The notes beneath the pieces are model-generated. The model was not told the DNA's origin. It made no database searches and was given only the letters and a program-made list of their open reading frames with translations. The translations under genes and the position numbers were made by a program. A stretch of DNA of 10,631 bases from Zarea fungicola (lineage: Eukaryota; Ascomycota; Sordariomycetes; Hypocreales; Cordycipitaceae), in the NCBI GenBank assembly GCA_900169235.1, contig FWCC01000613.1, positions 1 to 10,631 of the forward strand. The letters run 5' to 3'. How positions within the stretch are numbered: position 1 is the stretch's first letter; the number at the start of each line of letters is the position of its first letter. Shown piece after piece: positions 1-6,736 of this stretch.

Positions 1-34
1 TTTTTTTGTCACCCACATGGGGGATAACTGTCAG

Positions 35-213
35 ACGATTGTCCATTAAACCCACGCCTGGTTACTAAAGGTCTACCCTGTTTCCTTCAACAGCTGCCAC
101 CTTCGCAACACAAATACCGGAATCGAAGCTCCCCATATAGCTATCTTGACGAATCAATACATGCTGCCATTGAGAACGATCGCTACCACCTCTGGCCCAT
201 GAGGCTGGCGTAA
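35..213 (+). CDS. Possible 3'-terminal exon of an unidentified protein (partial)
   Basis: A frame on the plus strand stays open from an AG acceptor-like site (33-34, in ctgtcag) to TAA at 211-213. It reads as a plausible protein tail containing YSYLDESIHAAIENDRYHLW and ending PMRLA. I do not recognise the family. The frame is closed on the left by TAA at 25-27, so if the exon is real the earlier exons lie beyond the window and the intron ends at 34. The stop overlaps a perfect donor sequence, GTAAGT at 210-215, so the transcript may instead splice here and continue downstream; a CTGAAC branch-like site followed by CAG near 329 would be a possible acceptor. Support is only protein-like composition and splice-like edges. 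An antisense frame over 65-337 is also open, so this call is weak. Confidence 0.28.
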
Positions 214-724
214 GTGCGATTGCTGGCCAAGTTTCCCTCTGGCGAACCAGCAAGGCTTCAACCAATGACCGAAAGAGACGAGCTCGATTTGAGAGCAATT
301 TGGCTCTCCAGCTGAACGCCAGTCGCCAGAGAGCCACATTCTAAGCCTCGTATAGGCAAAAACATGCACACCCATTCGCCAGGAAGATTAGGCTAGTGTC
401 TGCTAGTTTTGGCGCCTCCGAGGGTGTCTGGGTAAATATGGCTGCAAAGAGCATTAAGCTGAACGAGGACGGCAAACTATCGATCCTGGCATCACCCAGA
501 TTCCTGCCTTCTTTTATCCCATTTCCTACTTGAGTCGGGCTATAGTTAACTAGTACTGGCCATTGAAACACGCGAGCCATTGCCTGGAACTGTCGGCGAT
601 GTTGAGCATTCTCTGGATGAGGGTATTACACGGACTAGACGATGCTCAGTTGCAGACTTTACACGACATTGTTAGGCATGGCAGGAAAGATCGTCACTGG
701 GAAACACCAACAGGCTCTCGGTAA
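174..724 (+). pseudogene. Degenerate coding-like segments, unidentified
   Basis: Two protein-like stretches follow on the plus strand. The first frame is open from 174 to 530 except for one TAA at 342-344. It includes ARFESNLALQLNASRQRATF before the stop and GVWVNMAAKSIKLNEDGKLS after it, and closes at TGA 531-533. The second, in another frame, is open from 554 to TAA 722-724; it contains ATG 599 and the segment LDDAQLQTLHDIVRHGRKD. I recognise no family. Together they could be the remains of one gene broken by a stop and a frameshift, exons of a gene whose introns I cannot place, or chance. Part overlaps the possible exon at 35-213 in a different frame, and the two readings compete. This entry covers what I can say about the stretch up to the cutinase promoter. 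Confidence 0.2.
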
Positions 725-824
725 CATCCATGTCCGGCACTCCACGATCCATGCCGGGGCGCTCACTAGTCCCAGGCTTCTAATTGCTTTGGCTGAAGGG
801 CTACCCCGCTGGCCCCAAGCTCGG

Positions 825-830
825 CCTCGG
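825..830. promoter_or_regulatory. CCTCGG motif upstream of the cutinase gene
   Basis: CCTCGG lies about 110 bp upstream of the cutinase start codon, inside ctcggcctcggttgg. CCTCGG is the core bound by the fungal Zn2Cys6 regulators FarA/FarB and the Fusarium cutinase activator CTF1alpha, which induce fatty-acid and cutin utilisation genes (established knowledge). Its position in front of a cutinase-family gene makes a functional site plausible, but a 6-mer is easily found by chance; another copy falls inside the coding sequence near 984. A single CreA-like GCGGGG is present on the minus strand at 804-809. Confidence 0.35.
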
Positions 831-849
831 TTGGCATGCCCCTCTCGTG

Positions 850-857
850 TTAAATAA
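850..857 (+). promoter_or_regulatory. TATA-like box of the cutinase gene
   Basis: TTAAATAA sits about 85-90 bp upstream of the ATG at 941, a plausible distance for a short fungal 5' leader. The leader between them is fairly pyrimidine-rich (ttctcttgctacagagttaacttcttcacc) before the start-codon context cgaaagaaATG. This is inferred from position and composition only. Confidence 0.3.
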
Positions 858-940
858 GAATGTCTGTCCAGGTTCAATTTCTTATAGTATTTAGGATCTA
901 GTTCTCTTGCTACAGAGTTAACTTCTTCACCACGAAAGAA

Positions 941-1858
941 ATGCTCTTCTCTGTCGCTGCTGCGTTGCTTCTTGCTTCGCCTGCCTCGGCGATAGTCATT
1001 TACGCTTGTCCAGCCCCCCCTCCTCCCCCAAAATGCTCATCCTACAGTAAATAAAAAACTTTTTTGGCAACCATTGAACTGTCTGGACTAACAGGGTTCC
1101 GAAAGCGATAATCAATGCACGAGGCACTGGTGAGGACCAAGGTCCCTCTGTCGGCTTCATAACGATGAATGGGAAGGTCATGGCAGCTAAGAGTGGTGGC
1201 AGCATTGTAAGTGACGCCTGATGTGCGTTGAGAATAAGACTTCTAACTTTTAATCGAGTACAACGTCGTCTACCCCGCCGCCTTGGATCAGAACAGCGCA
1301 CCGGGAACAACAGATGTAAGTAAATGTAGTGGTTGGAAGGGTTTTTGGAAAGCCTCCTAATCACCGGATACCAGGTTGTTAATCAAGTGGCCAAAATCCT
1401 CGCTCAAGACAAGTCAACTTGTATTATTCTAGAGGGCTATTCGCAGGGCGCTACCGTTATTGTCGATGCCTTGCCCAAGCTGACTGGCGCTGCTTTTAAT
1501 GCTATCAAGGGCGTCTTCCTAATTGGCGACACCAAGCATGAGCCTGGCCTGGCTTGTAATGTTGATATGCAGGGCGGTGACGCGACCAAGTACGCGAGAG
1601 GTGATCTCTATAGCAATGGAAACGGCATTCCGGCAGACTGGGTATCAAAATCGCTTGACGTCTGCAACATTGTAAGTGTTTGCTTGTTTTGGCAGAGGTC
1701 GAGGTCAGTAACCTAACAATAAATTAAAACAGGGCGATTCGGTTTGCGACGTGGCCGCAGGGAATGGAACAAACATCACGATCCAACACCTCGAGTACCC
1801 CATCGACGCGGGTTTACAAAACATGGGAGCCGCGTTTGTTCTGAAGCAGCTCGGTTGA
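941..1858 (+). CDS. Secreted cutinase-family serine esterase, five exons
   Basis: Exons are 941-1046, 1106-1206, 1259-1315, 1375-1671 and 1733-1858, giving 687 nt and 228 residues. The four introns are 59, 52, 59 and 61 nt with GTAAAT, GTAAGT, GTAAGT and GTAAGT donors and CTAAC or CTAAT branch-like sites before each acceptor. Residues 1-17 form a signal peptide ending SPASA. A short Cys/Pro segment (CPAPPPPPKCSS) follows, then the catalytic fold: IINARGTGEDQGPS, YNVVYPAALDQN, the nucleophile elbow GYSQG with Ser111, GDSVC with Asp189 flanked by Cys185 and Cys192, and QHLEYP with His206. These are the Ser-Asp-His triad and disulfide of Pfam Cutinase. N-glycosylation sequons lie at 198 and 201. 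Length and order fit the family, which hydrolyses cutin or other soluble esters outside the cell; acetylxylan esterase relatives share the motifs, so the substrate is uncertain. Confidence 0.93.
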
Positions 1859-2960
1859 GAAAGCATGTGTACCGACCCGAGAAGCCTGTATATTACGAAA
1901 ATTAACATTGCCACCTACCTTAACACAAGATAAGACGAGCCACCCAGGCAGTATTGCAAAGTCCCTTTTCTGGGAATTGTGACTTTCCGAGCAGTATTGG
2001 CAACAGGCTTTGCACACTATTGAAGTCTGAGCTTGCTCGTGCCTTCTAGGGCTGCTATGCGGCGAGCCTCTAAGTGTTTGCCGAAGAGGCCTGGCTCGAG
2101 CCAGTGATATAGTGGCTTCGTGATCTGGTCGTAGAATTCTCGCGTCTAGTGTACTTCTCGCGTTCATTGTAATTTTCGTATGTAGTTGATCTCTCGTGTG
2201 TACTAGAATTTTCTTGTCAAGTAGCGTCCCTTACCTGTAGCCATTCGCGCCTAAGCCCTTGCCAGGTACAATAACATCCGCCGCTGCAGTGCAGTATCTG
2301 CCAACACCAGAATCAGAATGCTTCAATATATAAGTATTGTGATGCCAAAGATATATTACCACCGCGGGTTCAGCTGGCGAAACATTTGTATATTACTTAC
2401 AAGCGGAGAGCTAACGTACAGGCGTCCTGCCAGATCAACACCGTCAGAAAACCAAGATGAGCAAAGACAAATTGGCAGCGTTTTACAGCTGGCAGCATGG
2501 CATTAAGTCGTTCTTCCAATACTGTGTTAGCTATTCTCAGGCCGTTGCTTCCCTGAAGAAAAGTACAGTGTGGTTTTCTGGACCTGACCAACAGCAGAGA
2601 ACCATGCGCCTCAACACTGCTGCGTCGACCCTCAAGTCCCACGAGAATTGAAGGCAGTAGAAGCTAAACGTCATTGTCCATCGCTAATTCTACCGTGTAA
2701 TGAGCTACGCAGGTGAACCGTTCATGGGGGGTGGGCCGAGCTCCCACACAATATTGTGGTTGGAGTGCCGGCTCCCAGCCCTCGAATTTAAATGGGAATA
2801 CTGACCAGACTTATTGGAGATCTTTACTGTACGATTATAATATACAAGTCTCTTATAAATGTTATCATCTTTCATGTTTACTCCCTTTAGACCTTTTGCT
2901 ACAGTCTTCCTTTGGCTTCTTTGTTATTTGTTTCTTTGTATGTGACTTTTCCTGAAGCAA
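1859..2960. other. Long intergenic stretch, no firm gene
   Basis: This follows the cutinase stop and begins with its presumed 3' UTR. I see no gene with recognisable domains. A 64-residue plus-strand frame at 2457-2651, starting with a true ATG (MSKDKLAAFYSW), is too short and unsupported to call. Around 2730-2780 are palindromes and echoing motifs: CACAATATTGTG at 2747-2758 and two related stretches, GCCGAGCTCCCA and GCCGGCTCCCA, on either side. The section from about 2820 to 2960 is rich in T with short TATA-like runs. Confidence 0.5.
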
Positions 2961-2988
2961 TATAAGAGCCGAGCGACCCAGCCGAACT

Positions 2989-3019
2989 TGACAGCTGCCG
3001 CGGACCCTCTGACAGCTGC
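2989..3019 (+). promoter_or_regulatory. Duplicated TGACAGCTGC box
   Basis: The 10-mer TGACAGCTGC occurs at 2989-2998 and again at 3010-3019, starts exactly 21 bp apart, about two helical turns. Each contains the palindromic E-box CAGCTG, the type of site bound by basic helix-loop-helix factors. The pair lies 120-150 bp upstream of the TATAAAAG box that precedes the repeat-rich reading frame, so it may be an upstream activating element for it. Confidence 0.35.
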
Positions 3020-3139
3020 GAGAATCACTCGACGTGAATGTGAAGTGAAATTCGTGCCAGGGCCCTCGCTTATATATGCCTAGAACGGTAGCTGTTATTG
3101 AAAACATATCCATCTACTGATCCAGACGCGTCTTTACAC

Positions 3140-3333
3140 TATAAAAGTGAGAGTAGCAGAGCATTTTGGATCATCCACAACTCATTTCCTTCAACAACTC
3201 TTCGTGGCCACCACAACAACATAGTCTCAGGAGTATCAAGAGTGAACTCTGATGACTCTTTTCTTTTTATAATTTCTTTAATCCCTTTTACTTTATTCAC
3301 TTCTTTTTGCTTTCAACAAATACTAGCATCACT
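3140..3333 (+). promoter_or_regulatory. TATA box and pyrimidine-rich leader of the repeat gene
   Basis: TATAAAAG at 3140-3147 is a textbook TATA box. About 30-40 bp downstream come CAAC-rich likely initiation sequences (ccacaactcatttccttcaacaactc). From about 3257 to 3316 there is a strong CT tract, and then tcaacaaatactagcatcact precedes ATG 3334. TATA plus CT-rich leader is typical of well-expressed genes in filamentous fungi. A second TATA-like run, TTATATATG, lies near 3070. The order supports transcription toward the frame at 3334. An intron in the leader cannot be excluded. Confidence 0.5.
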
Positions 3334-3894
3334 ATGTTCTTCGTGGAACTGTTTACACTTCATTTACCATCTACACATCTGGCCTGCAAAATAAAACACC
3401 ACAAACTCACTTCTTCTATAGATGCCTCCGATATAATACTTTCGACAGAGTCCCCCCCCGATATCATACCTCGACAAACCCCCGTATACGGCCGAACGAA
3501 CCCCCCCCGATATAATACCCTCGACAAACTCCGTATACGATCGAACGAAACCCCCGCCGATATAATCTCGACACAATCCCCGTATACGATCGAACGAACC
3601 CTCCCCCCCGCCGATATAATACCTCGACAAACCCTCGCATACGGCCGACCGGACCTCCCCTATATAATACACTCGACAAACCGCATACGATCGAACGAAA
3701 CCCCCGCCGATATAATCTCGACACAATCCCCGTATACGATCGAACCCCTCCCCCGCGCCGATTTATACACGTACACGGCCGAACGAACCCCCCCCCCGAT
3801 AGAATACACGTATACGGCCGATGAAATACAATACCAACTCGAAGAGCTCCGCGAAGCAACAAGCTTTAAAGAAATCTTCAAAAGTGAACCTTGA
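3334..3894 (+). CDS. Repeat-rich hypothetical protein, 186 residues
   Basis: I do not recognise this protein. It starts MFFVELFTLHLPSTHLAC, a weakly hydrophobic N-terminus that is a poor signal peptide candidate. Residues 43-93 and 94-142 are two related blocks, each beginning DIIPRQT and containing RIRSNETPADIISTQSPYTIE. A degenerate third piece (YTYTAERTPPP, then EYTYTADE) follows, and the charged helix-like tail ends ELREATSFKEIFKSEP. The start was chosen because ATG 3334 follows a strong promoter and CT-rich leader; a TTG at 3307 lies in the leader. For it: good promoter context, in-frame block duplication and a protein-like tail. Against it: the whole repeat is nearly free of stops in several frames of both strands, so openness alone proves little. 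There are no dibasic Kex2 sites between the repeats. Neighbours give no functional hint. Confidence 0.42.
   Translation: MFFVELFTLHLPSTHLACKIKHHKLTSSIDASDIILSTESPPDIIPRQTPVYGRTNPPRYNTLDKLRIRSNETPADIISTQSPYTIERTLPPADIIPRQTLAYGRPDLPYIIHSTNRIRSNETPADIISTQSPYTIEPLPRADLYTYTAERTPPPIEYTYTADEIQYQLEELREATSFKEIFKSEP
3430..3825 (+). repeat. Minisatellite of ~50-bp units with poly-C tracts, trimeric higher order
   Basis: About eight imperfect units start with GATATAAT-like sequence at 3430 (short), 3460, 3509, 3559, 3613, 3661, 3709, 3760 (short) and 3798 (tail). Full units are 48-54 bp and share TCGACAAAC, GTATACGATCGAACGAA or GTATACGGCCGAACGAA, and a C-run. Units 1 and 4, 2 and 5, and 3 and 6 resemble each other most, so the array looks like a duplicated trimer: 3460-3612 (153 bp) and 3613-3759 (147 bp). 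C-runs reach 8 (3452-3459), 8 (3501-3508), 7 (3603-3609) and 10 (3788-3797). Confidence 0.9.
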
Positions 3895-4520
3895 ATTGCA
3901 ATGCTCAGAATTGATACAAAGGCACCTAGCCGAGTCTATCAAAATATTCTGAGACAATGCATCGATGGCTCGTGCTCACTGAGTCAAGTCATCGATTTTC
4001 GGGGCTAGAATAAGTCTACAAGACACTTCTTCCATTGTTTGCTACCCCCATGGCTGCCAAAGTTTATTTGGGTTTAGCAATGATGTGAAGCTGTACATGT
4101 GTTGTGAAACGCGTTGCCAAAGTCTCACTGAAATCGTTGCCCAGACGTGACCGTGTTTGCTGGTGAAGAAAATCAACACAGACCGGCATAGAGCATCCAA
4201 GTCGAGCAAAATATACCTGTAAACTGGCGTTTTTCAGTTAATTTGTAGATGAGTTCCATGGGCTTCATGATCCCTGCTCTTGCATTGCCTGTAATACACG
4301 TGATGCTACGACGCCTTCAATCCCACTTCTGTGACTGAAATCGGCCATCCCAAATATTACTTTTGTACTAAACACCCCCACGATGCTACAGCGGCATCCG
4401 CAGTTGATTTAGCACGACGTGGCCTCCTTGTTTTGTCATTGATTGCTTTAATAGTGTCGCTTTCGAAAATAGAACCCTCTAAAACTTGAAATCGGCAGAC
4501 TAGTCAGTTATATTATAAAG
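3895..4520. other. Intergenic, upstream of the oxidoreductase
   Basis: No coding frame or RNA gene can be supported. TGCCAAAGT occurs twice about 60 bp apart (near 4056 and 4117), and ATCGAT occurs three times (near 3961, 3991 and nearby variants), neither with a clear meaning. An AT-rich TATATTATAAAG directly precedes the start codon at 4521, which would be very close for a TATA box; I find no better promoter element. Confidence 0.5.
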
Positions 4521-5849
4521 ATGACATTGCCAGAGGTAGACCTCCTTGCTCCCTGCAAAACCGCGTAGATTAGGCGCTAATTTGAACCCTTCGCCCAGCT
4601 TACTCTGCAGTTCCATAACTGGCGGCACGGCGTCGCCAAGCACAAGGCTGCCGTCCAGAAAACAGACAAGGCTCTCCGCGCAGGCGCCCTATCCGCCGCG
4701 TCGATCAATTGGATTGCCTTTTTTGATCCCATCGGCAGCCACCCGGATATTGTGCTAAAGGCTGTCGCGGCGCGCTCCAAGGCCAAGGCGCAGGCCCAGA
4801 TTGAGGCATGTGGCCTCGGCAGCTCCGTCACGGCCTACGGGTCCTACGAGGAGCTCATTGCCGACCCGGAGATTGACGTGGTGTACATTGGCCTCATCAA
4901 CTGCTACCACGTGGAATGGGCCATCAAGGCCATGGAGGCGGGCAAGCACGTCTTGCTCGAGAAGCCCGCCGTGACCAACGCGTCCGAGATTGACCTTCTC
5001 AGAGCCTGCTCCGCCCGCACAGGCAAGGTCGTGCTCGAGGCCATGCACTGGCGCCTCCACCCGGCGGCGCACACGATCAAGCAGCTGATTGACAGCGGCA
5101 AGTACGGCGCCGTGCAGTCGATCCATCCCATCCTGACCCTCCACAGCGGCCTCTTCACCACTGACGACCCGCGCTTCAAGTACAAGTACGCAGGAGGTGC
5201 GATGATGGATCTGATCTATGTTGTTTCCATTGCGGCATACCTGTCGAGCCTGACTGCCGACTCTGTTGTTTCCGTGGACAGCGCCAAGCCGCGACTTACT
5301 GCCGCCGATCCCCAGGTTGACGAGGCCATGACGGCCGAGGTTTCTGTGAAGCCCTCCGCGTCCAGCGCGTCCTCCATCAAGTGGTCTCTCCACTGCGATC
5401 TGATGCAGTCCAAGCTCCTTGGCGTGGTGCCCAAGATGTGGGAGTCGGTGCCGCGGTGCACCATTGAGCTGGAAAGGGCACAGATTCATTTCGACAACTT
5501 TGTCGGCCCGCAGCTCAATCATTCCATCAACATCAAGGCAAAGAACGAAAAGGGAAAGCTTACGGGCAAGAAGGAGACTGTTACCTGCTACCAGGGCGGT
5601 CCGATCTGGGGCGAGACGGGCGAGCGGTGGTGGACTACCTATCGCTACCAACTCGAGGCCTTTGTTAGTGTTGTCCGAGCGGTCGACGCTGGGGATGCTG
5701 CGGCTGCGGAGACATTCCAGCCATGGGTGAGTCTGGACGAGAGCAAGGCTGTCATGGAGGTCGTGGATGCCATCTACGACAAGGCTGGATTGCAGAGACG
5801 GCAATCGGCAGAGCAAAGCATCAGCACGGCAGCAGCTGCTACAAACTAA
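4521..5849 (+). CDS. Gfo/Idh/MocA-family NAD(P)-dependent oxidoreductase, two exons
   Basis: Proposed exons are 4521-4535 (MTLPE) and 4599-5849, giving 421 residues. The 63-nt intron has a weak GTAGAC donor, a CTAAT branch site at 4577-4581 and a CAG acceptor at 4598. A second acceptor (CTGCAG, 4610) is also in phase and would remove four residues. The long frame cannot start at its internal GTG (4752), because the Rossmann glycine motif GALSAASI (about 34-41) lies upstream. Further motifs are AVAAR (60-64), ADPEIDVVYIG, AGKHVLLEKP with Lys127, EAMHWRLHP (153-160) and GGAMMD (204-209) of the C-terminal alpha/beta domain. The family includes dimeric dihydrodiol/D-xylose dehydrogenases that oxidise sugars or diols with NAD(P). 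Fungal relatives are mostly about 360-420 residues. The usual DLGxY after GGAxxD is here DLIY, one residue shorter. It converges with the SnoaL-like gene. The substrate is unknown. Confidence 0.88.
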
Positions 5850-5932
5850 CGCATTAATATTCTTGAACTATCTTTCTTGAGCCGTAATTGGCGGAGGTCT
5901 CCGACGGACGTATATAGCTTCTGATGCAGTAA
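5850..5932. terminator. Shared convergent 3' region
   Basis: The oxidoreductase and the SnoaL-like gene end tail to tail with only 83 bp between their stop codons. Both 3' UTRs and cleavage sites must lie here or overlap the other gene. The AT-rich attaatattcttgaa near 5852 and the TATATA run near 5911 are the only candidate polyadenylation elements. The call rests on gene geometry. Confidence 0.4.
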
Positions 5933-6736
5933 TTAAGATCGAATCGATACCCTATATGCTTCCAGATCCAACAGTGACCAAACCTGCTTGATCTTGCCCT
6001 GCTCCAACTGGTAGAAAGCATGCTCGCTAAATATCACCCCCTTTCCTGTTGGTTGGATGCCGCGGAACTCTTTTGTTGGTACGCCCGTAAACGCCAATCG
6101 TGCTGCGACCTGTTGCGTCTGGTGGTTGACGAGGAGCCTCTCAATCGTGAAATGGAGACCAGAGATCTCTTCAAAGCTCGATTCAATCATCTCTCTATAT
6201 TCATCACGTTTGTATCGATGGTTGTTGTGCGTGACCGCATCCTGGCAGAACGAGCCAAAGGTCGCCTCCATTGTGAGACTGTTTATGGAATCAATGTATT
6301 TGGTGTAAAACTGGCGCAAATTATTCTCCTGGTTTGTTCCTGAGAGTGGAGTTTCCTTTTCAATAGTATCTGTCTCTTTTCTGTCCGCAGTAGAGTACGG
6401 GCCCGTCAGCGACTGGATAGTAGAAATTTTGCCATCGGTGAAGGAGAACAGAGTCTGCTCGGTGAACTGCTCCCTTGGACTGAGGGAACCTCCGGTTTCC
6501 AAGTGCAGTAATCGTGCAGCAATGGCGCCGGATTCATCATCAATGATGCATATGTCCAGTTTTTTGGTCCTAACATTTTCTTTCTGGAGTATCTGGACAT
6601 AGGCATGGCGGGCAACAGCTTTGCCATTCACGATAATCTCGACGGCTAGTAGGGCCTCTGCTTTGTTCCAGTCGGCATGCTCGACGGCGGCTAACCAGGC
6701 GGTTAAATTTGTATGATTGATATTTCCGAGACTCAT
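5933..6736 (-). CDS. Tandem NTF2/SnoaL-like protein, intronless
   Basis: This 267-residue protein starts at ATG 6736 (MSLGNINHTN); the frame extends upstream only to a TTG, which I do not use. The C-terminal half (about 138-263) is a typical SnoaL-like NTF2 fold: an initial helix (LRQFYTKYIDSIN), then FRGIQPTGKGVIF, and EHAFYQLEQGKIKQVWSLLD near the end, the hallmark strand pattern of the polyketide-cyclase/ester-cyclase-like group. The N-terminal half (about 8-112) has a degenerate matching layout, WLAAVEHADWNKAEALL followed by FTEQTLFSFTDGKISTIQSL, suggesting an internal duplication joined by a charged linker (118-137, rich in Asp/Glu/Lys/Thr). Such folds act as cyclases, isomerases, hydrolases or ligand binders, so the reaction cannot be given. 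No signal peptide is seen, so it is probably cytosolic. It converges on the oxidoreductase. Confidence 0.8.
   Translation of the reverse strand: MSLGNINHTNLTAWLAAVEHADWNKAEALLAVEIIVNGKAVARHAYVQILQKENVRTKKLDICIIDDESGAIAARLLHLETGGSLSPREQFTEQTLFSFTDGKISTIQSLTGPYSTADRKETDTIEKETPLSGTNQENNLRQFYTKYIDSINSLTMEATFGSFCQDAVTHNNHRYKRDEYREMIESSFEEISGLHFTIERLLVNHQTQQVAARLAFTGVPTKEFRGIQPTGKGVIFSEHAFYQLEQGKIKQVWSLLDLEAYRVSIRS

Noticed and set aside
1095..1206. Cutinase intron 1 ending at the CAG at 1094
   Set aside because: It would put exon 1 (106 nt) and exon 2 out of frame and leaves almost no distance to the CTAAC branch site; 1105 fits both.
3452..3797. Intramolecular G-quadruplex formed by the minus-strand G-runs
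   Set aside because: Successive runs are about 40-50 bases or more apart, far beyond normal loop lengths, although a single run could join a multi-strand structure.
3364..3862. Minus-strand frames of 120-132 residues across the minisatellite (Gly/Arg/Tyr-rich)
   Set aside because: They arise because the repeat lacks stops in most frames; no promoter or unique tail supports them, whereas the plus frame has both.
3334..3894. Fungal RiPP (dikaritin/ustiloxin-type) precursor
   Set aside because: Such precursors have a clear signal peptide and repeats separated by Kex2 Lys-Arg sites, with DUF3328 oxidases nearby. Dibasic sites and those neighbours are absent here.
4755..5816. 353-residue open frame antisense to the oxidoreductase
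   Set aside because: It mirrors a GC-rich gene with clear family motifs; the antisense product has no motif and long antisense openness is expected from G/C-rich third positions.
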